Part shown: positions 5,870 to 9,461 of the stretch, one piece after another
How positions within the stretch are numbered: position 1 is the stretch's first letter
Layout of the letters: the number at the start of each line of letters is the position of its first letter
Origin: Bacteroidales bacterium
Lineage (GTDB): Bacteria; Bacteroidota; Bacteroidia; Bacteroidales; JAOZTL01
DNA: 9,461 nucleotides
Direction of reading: 5' to 3'
NCBI GenBank assembly: GCA_029942205.1
Contig: JAOZTL010000088.1
Span: forward strand, 1 to 9,461
Notes under the pieces: generated by a model
Database searches by the model: none
What the model was told of the DNA's origin: nothing
The model's input: the letters and a program-made list of their open reading frames with translations, nothing else
Program-made: the position numbers and the translations under genes

Positions 5870-6146
5870 TTTGTATAAATATGTTCCAATCAATAACTTA
5901 CGAATTGTTTTAAAATAAAAAAGCATTATTTAATTACATATATAACTACCTATCAAATACTTATGAGGTATGATGAAATAAATTGACAGTTTTAAACAAA
6001 GTTATTTTGTTTTTTAACAAGTTGAAAAAGCTGAGAATAGCGAGCTATTTAAAAAATTTTCAAAGAAATTAAAGAGCAAAAGAACAAGTTGAAAGCGTCA
6101 AGTTATTTCGGAACGATCCCTTAACAGTAAGCCACTATCAAAATAA
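5870..6146. other. Spacer without a recognisable gene
   Basis: This AT-rich stretch of 277 bases has no credible reading frame on either strand. Two things stand out: an exact 12-base direct repeat, AACAAGTTGAAA (6016-6027 and 6083-6094), and between them a small hairpin AATAGC-GA-GCTATT (6036-6049). A partial -7-like TATTTTG occurs near 6003, one base short of consensus. An unannotated small RNA cannot be excluded. Confidence 0.4.
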
Positions 6147-6178
6147 TTTTGTCATCATTAACAAAAATAGTATTTTCG
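6147..6178 (+). promoter_or_regulatory. Bacteroidota-type promoter of the DUF2723 gene
   Basis: TTTTG (6147-6151), exactly 19 bases, then TATTTTCG (6171-6178) matches the -33/-7 pattern with one mismatch in the -7 element. The spacing is identical to the rplM promoter. Transcription should begin near 6184, giving a 5' UTR of about 135 bases to the preferred start codon at 6319. Confidence 0.7.
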
Positions 6179-6260
6179 CAACAATAAATTAAATATCCAT
6201 ACAAAAAAACAGAAATCTCATTTTCTTTTAATTAACTGAACATAAGCACATCAAACAAAA

Positions 6261-6290
6261 TTAATCATTCTATACAATTAGAATGATTAA
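6261..6290 (+). promoter_or_regulatory. Stable 5' UTR hairpin that encloses an upstream ATG
   Basis: TTAATCATTCTA (6261-6272) and TAGAATGATTAA (6279-6290) form a perfect 12-bp stem with a 6-base loop. The in-frame ATG at 6283 is inside the 3' arm, so it would be base-paired in the message. The stem ends 28 bases before the ATG at 6319. No T-run follows, which argues against a simple intrinsic terminator. Confidence 0.65.
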
Positions 6291-6318
6291 AATTCAACAA
6301 CTTACACGATTTAAACAC

Positions 6319-9300
6319 ATGAAAAAATATCAACTTTATAATAATATATTCGGATGGTTCGTCTTCTTGATCGCAATCACTACGTATATTTTAACCATCG
6401 AACCAACAACAAGTTTTTGGGACTGTGGCGAATTTATTACCAGTTCCTACAAACTAGAAGTAGGACATCCGCCAGGCGCACCTGTGTTTATGCTTTTGGG
6501 GAATTTATTTTCCAACTTTGCTTCAGACCCTAGTCAAGTGGCTTACATGATTAACGTCATGTCGGCATTGATGAGTGCTTTCACCATTTTGTTTTTATTC
6601 TGGACAATTACGCACATTGCACGCCGTATTATCCACAAAAAAGACGAAACACTTAGCCTCGAACAAACGATTGCTATTCTTGGCTCAGGCATGGTAGGTG
6701 CTTTGGCTTATACGTTCTCAGACACCTTTTGGTTTTCGGCAACAGAAGCGGAAGTGTATGCTTCCTCCTCGTTTTTCACAGCCATTGTGTTTTGGGCTAT
6801 CTTGAAATGGGAAGACGTAGCTGATGAACCATACGCCAATCGTTGGATTATTTTTATTGCTTATTTAATGGGCTTATCCATTGGGGTTCACTTGCTCAAT
6901 CTACTTGCTGTCCCTGCAATCGTATTGGTATATTATTTCCGAAGATATACCATAAGCCGCAATGGTATACTTGCAGCATTAGCCATTGGCGTTGTTTCGC
7001 TAGCAATAATTATGTACGGCATCATACAAGGCTTGATTATGGTTGCCGCCAAGTTTGAGTTGATATTCACCAATTCGTTTGGCTTACCATTCAATACAGG
7101 AACAATTTTCTATCTTATTCTTATTTCAAGCTTAATCGTTGGAGGAATTTATTATGCCTACGAAAAACGAAAAATATTACTACACACAATTCTTTCAGGC
7201 ATTGCGGTCATTCTAATTGGCTATTCTTCTTTTGCATTAATCATGGTTCGCTCGATGGCAAACCCTCCAATGGATCAAAATGATCCTGAAAATATTTTTG
7301 ATTTATTATCGTATCTCAATAGAGAGCAGTATGGCGATCGCCCACTCGTTACGGGAGAATATTTCAATTCGGATGTTGTTGCATACGACAATGGTAAGTT
7401 GATATACACCAAAAAGAACGATCGGTATGAAGTTGCCGATGAACGCATAAAATACATTTTTGATCCAACTCAAACAACCGTATTCCCTCGAATGTACAGC
7501 TCTCAGCAAAATCACCCCGATGGATACAAAAAGTGGGCAAACCTTAGTAATGTAGAAAAAACACCTAGTTTTGCTCAAAATCTAGCTTATTTTTTCAAGT
7601 ATCAAGTGAATTTCATGTACCTTCGATACTTTATGTGGAACTTTGCTGGTCGCCAAAACGATATTCAAGGACACGGAAATATCTTACACGGAAACTGGAT
7701 TAGCGGTATTTCATTCATCGATGAGTGGCGACTTGGTCCTCAGGAAAATCTTCCCGATCATTTAGCTAATAACAAAGGACGAAATAAATACTATTTCTTA
7801 CCTCTTTTGCTCGGTTTATTAGGCATATTATTCATGTCGAGATACAACAGCAATAGCCAGCAATTCTTGGCTATCGTATCCTTATTTTTTATTTTCACAG
7901 GACTAGCCATTGTTGTTTACTTAAACCAGCCACCGTTTCAGCCCCGTGAACGAGACTACGCCTACGCTGGCTCATTCTATGTTTTCACCATGTTTATTGG
8001 TTTAGGAGTACTGCAATTATACGAATGGATGAAAAAAATTGCACCAAGCTCTGTAAGTGCAATTGTTGCCACCTTGGTTAGTTTAGTATTTGTACCAAGC
8101 CTTTTGGCTAATCAAAACTGGGACGACCACGATCGCTCGGGACGCTATACAGCTCGTGATATTGCACATAATTACCTAAACTCTTGCGCTCCCAATGCCA
8201 TTTTATTCACCAATGGCGACAACGACACCTTCCCGCTTTGGTACGCTCAGGAAGTAGAAGGCATTCGGACGGATATAAAAATCATCAATCTAAGCTATTT
8301 CAACACGGATTGGTATGTTAATCAAACCCGACGATACACCTACGATGCATTGCCTGTAGTCTATAAGTATACTCCAGAACAGTACATGACAGGGCAACGA
8401 GAAATAATTAAAATTGAAAAAAAACTCGACAAGTACGTTCCATTACGCCAAGTGTTAAATCACATAGGAAGTAACGATTCCAGAACAATCGATCCTCGCT
8501 CAGGTTATCATATTATGCCTACGGCTAAATTACTATTAGCAGTAGACTCAGCCAAAGTAATCGCCAACGGAATAGTAAAACCAAAAGATGCATCTAAAAT
8601 AGAAAAAAATATTCGTTGGGAAATAAACAAAAAGCATATTCGTAAAAACGAGTTAATGTTTCTTGACTTGCTAGATGCAAATGATTGGAATCGTCCAATT
8701 TATTTTGCAACCACCGTAGGGCAGGACAATTACATGAGTTTAGAAAATTATTTTCAACTAGAAGGCATGGCATACAAACTTGTTCCGATTTACACCAAAA
8801 GTGATTACGGTGCTACTGGACACATCGATAGCGATATTTTATACGACCGATTGATGAACACTTTTCAATGGGGCGGTATAGAAAACGAAATCTATTTGGA
8901 TGAAAATAATACACGCATGCTTACCAACACAAAGAACACTTTCACTCGTTTGGCAGAAACGCTGAACAAAGAAGGAAGACACGATAAAGCAATCGAGGTG
9001 TTGGATAAAATTGTGAATCTACTTCCAAATGAGAAGATAACGTATGGCTATTTTGATTTATTGATTGCGCAAGAATATTACACAGCAGGCGCATTTGAGA
9101 AAGGGAATAGTATTTTAAAAATCTTATCGCAAGTGATGATCGACGATTTGGATTATTATTTAACTCTGCCTACCGAATACAAATCATCGATTGCGGAAGG
9201 CGACAAGCGTGCGATAGCTATTTCGCAGCAAATACTAGGATTATTGAATTCCTACAAACAAACAGAAATGTTGGAAGAGATTCAGAAGGATTTTGATCAA

Positions 9301-9321
9301 GCTTTTGCTAAATACGAATAA
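6319..9321 (+). CDS. DUF2723 integral membrane protein, predicted GT-C glycosyltransferase
   Basis: This 1000-residue protein (numbering from Met at 6319) is predicted to sit in the inner membrane. The N-terminal DUF2723 domain begins with a transmembrane helix (about 10-26) and TIEPTTSFWDCGEFI. Asp35 and Glu38 fall in the first periplasmic loop, where GT-C enzymes keep their catalytic acid; GHPPGAPVF (49-57) follows. About eight helices reach residue 310, then a soluble loop, and four more helices (about 490-600) around RERDYAYAGSFYVF. The periplasmic C-terminal part has NGDNDTFPLWYAQE (632-645) and a TPR-like stretch near 880-940. Human TMEM260, of the same domain family, is a protein O-mannosyltransferase, so lipid-linked sugar transfer to protein is likely. 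An ATG 36 bases upstream (6283) is in frame, but lies in a hairpin. Family members as I remember them begin MKxYxxxNNxxGW, as here from 6319. Confidence 0.88.
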   Translation: MKKYQLYNNIFGWFVFLIAITTYILTIEPTTSFWDCGEFITSSYKLEVGHPPGAPVFMLLGNLFSNFASDPSQVAYMINVMSALMSAFTILFLFWTITHIARRIIHKKDETLSLEQTIAILGSGMVGALAYTFSDTFWFSATEAEVYASSSFFTAIVFWAILKWEDVADEPYANRWIIFIAYLMGLSIGVHLLNLLAVPAIVLVYYFRRYTISRNGILAALAIGVVSLAIIMYGIIQGLIMVAAKFELIFTNSFGLPFNTGTIFYLILISSLIVGGIYYAYEKRKILLHTILSGIAVILIGYSSFALIMVRSMANPPMDQNDPENIFDLLSYLNREQYGDRPLVTGEYFNSDVVAYDNGKLIYTKKNDRYEVADERIKYIFDPTQTTVFPRMYSSQQNHPDGYKKWANLSNVEKTPSFAQNLAYFFKYQVNFMYLRYFMWNFAGRQNDIQGHGNILHGNWISGISFIDEWRLGPQENLPDHLANNKGRNKYYFLPLLLGLLGILFMSRYNSNSQQFLAIVSLFFIFTGLAIVVYLNQPPFQPRERDYAYAGSFYVFTMFIGLGVLQLYEWMKKIAPSSVSAIVATLVSLVFVPSLLANQNWDDHDRSGRYTARDIAHNYLNSCAPNAILFTNGDNDTFPLWYAQEVEGIRTDIKIINLSYFNTDWYVNQTRRYTYDALPVVYKYTPEQYMTGQREIIKIEKKLDKYVPLRQVLNHIGSNDSRTIDPRSGYHIMPTAKLLLAVDSAKVIANGIVKPKDASKIEKNIRWEINKKHIRKNELMFLDLLDANDWNRPIYFATTVGQDNYMSLENYFQLEGMAYKLVPIYTKSDYGATGHIDSDILYDRLMNTFQWGGIENEIYLDENNTRMLTNTKNTFTRLAETLNKEGRHDKAIEVLDKIVNLLPNEKITYGYFDLLIAQEYYTAGAFEKGNSILKILSQVMIDDLDYYLTLPTEYKSSIAEGDKRAIAISQQILGLLNSYKQTEMLEEIQKDFDQAFAKYE

Positions 9322-9358
9322 GGTCTTAAGTCTTTGACCTTTTGATGTTGCTTACGCA
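9321..9358 (+). repeat. Copy of the hairpin-plus-core repeat after the DUF2723 gene
   Basis: The core is exactly TTGATGTTGCTTACGCA (9342-9358). It is preceded by AAGTCTTTGACCTT (9328-9341), with a further AGGTC at 9321-9325 that pairs with GACCT (9336-9340). It starts at the last base of the stop codon, and the stem runs into four T, so it may act as the gene's weak terminator. No better terminator is visible before the window ends at 9461; the last 100 bases hold no gene I can support. Confidence 0.75.
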
Positions 9359-9461
9359 CGAGTGGAAATACTTTCTTTATCAATGATTTATCAAGAGATA
9401 ATTAATAACTTAACCCGACTTGCGCATTTTTCCCCGAAAAAAAGGAAAAAACAACTAATTT

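Noticed and set aside
6024..6092. Short open frame beginning EKAENSELFKK
   Set aside because: It has no start codon, an in-frame stop lies just upstream, and it is fewer than 25 codons long.
6283..6318. ATG at 6283 as the start of the DUF2723 gene
   Set aside because: It is buried in a 12-bp hairpin, and the added residues MIKIQQLTRFKH are unlike the family N-terminus, which fits the Met at 6319.
6843..7578. Overlapping short frames within the DUF2723 gene (6843-7058 +, 7275-7457 -, 7306-7578 -)
   Set aside because: All are inside a continuous, family-consistent coding region and carry no recognisable domain.
9427..9450. TTTTTCC/GGAAAAA inverted repeat near the right end as a terminator
   Set aside because: The stem is almost only A-T in homopolymer runs and has no T-tract after it on the + strand; it could be chance.

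Overview
The window looks like Bacteroidota chromosome, most likely order Bacteroidales. The reasons are the gene order rplM-rpsI-rpsB-tsf, an L13 that starts MDTLSYKT from a GTG codon, and promoters of the Bacteroidota type (TTG, 19 bp, TAnnTTTG). AT-rich spacers lack Shine-Dalgarno sequences, and there is a ~1000-residue DUF2723 membrane protein. I cannot name a genus. No rRNA, tRNA, insertion sequence, CRISPR array or phage gene is visible.

Layout. At 1-181 lie a small tandem repeat array and a strong palindromic terminator. A small leftward gene (220-471) encodes a conserved 83-residue protein with a ribbon-helix-helix-like pattern. The divergent spacer 472-730 holds promoters in both directions. 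Two envelope genes follow on the + strand: a predicted outer-membrane beta-barrel (731-1849, TTG start) and a lipoprotein with two carboxypeptidase-regulatory-like domains (1966-2781). A textbook promoter at 2969-2998 drives the translation operon rplM-rpsI-rpsB-tsf (3060-5705), which ends at a strong intrinsic terminator (5793-5828). A 613-base spacer leads to a second clear promoter (6147-6178), a long 5' UTR with a 12-bp hairpin, and the DUF2723 gene (6319-9321).

How the genes relate. The four translation genes are an ordinary co-transcribed housekeeping unit. The beta-barrel and lipoprotein genes are neighbours that may act together at the outer membrane. The DUF2723 protein is a predicted GT-C-fold, multi-membrane-spanning glycosyltransferase. 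The lipoprotein carries five copies of the known Bacteroidota O-glycosylation sequon, so it could be a substrate of the cell's O-glycosylation system; that link is an inference.

The least expected feature is a dispersed intergenic repeat family: a small hairpin (type AGGTC-TTC-GACCT) followed by a 17-base core close to TTGATGTTGCTTACGCA. I count ten core copies, in both orientations. They occur in every spacer outside the translation operon and in no coding region or spacer of that operon. Several copies resemble short intrinsic terminators.
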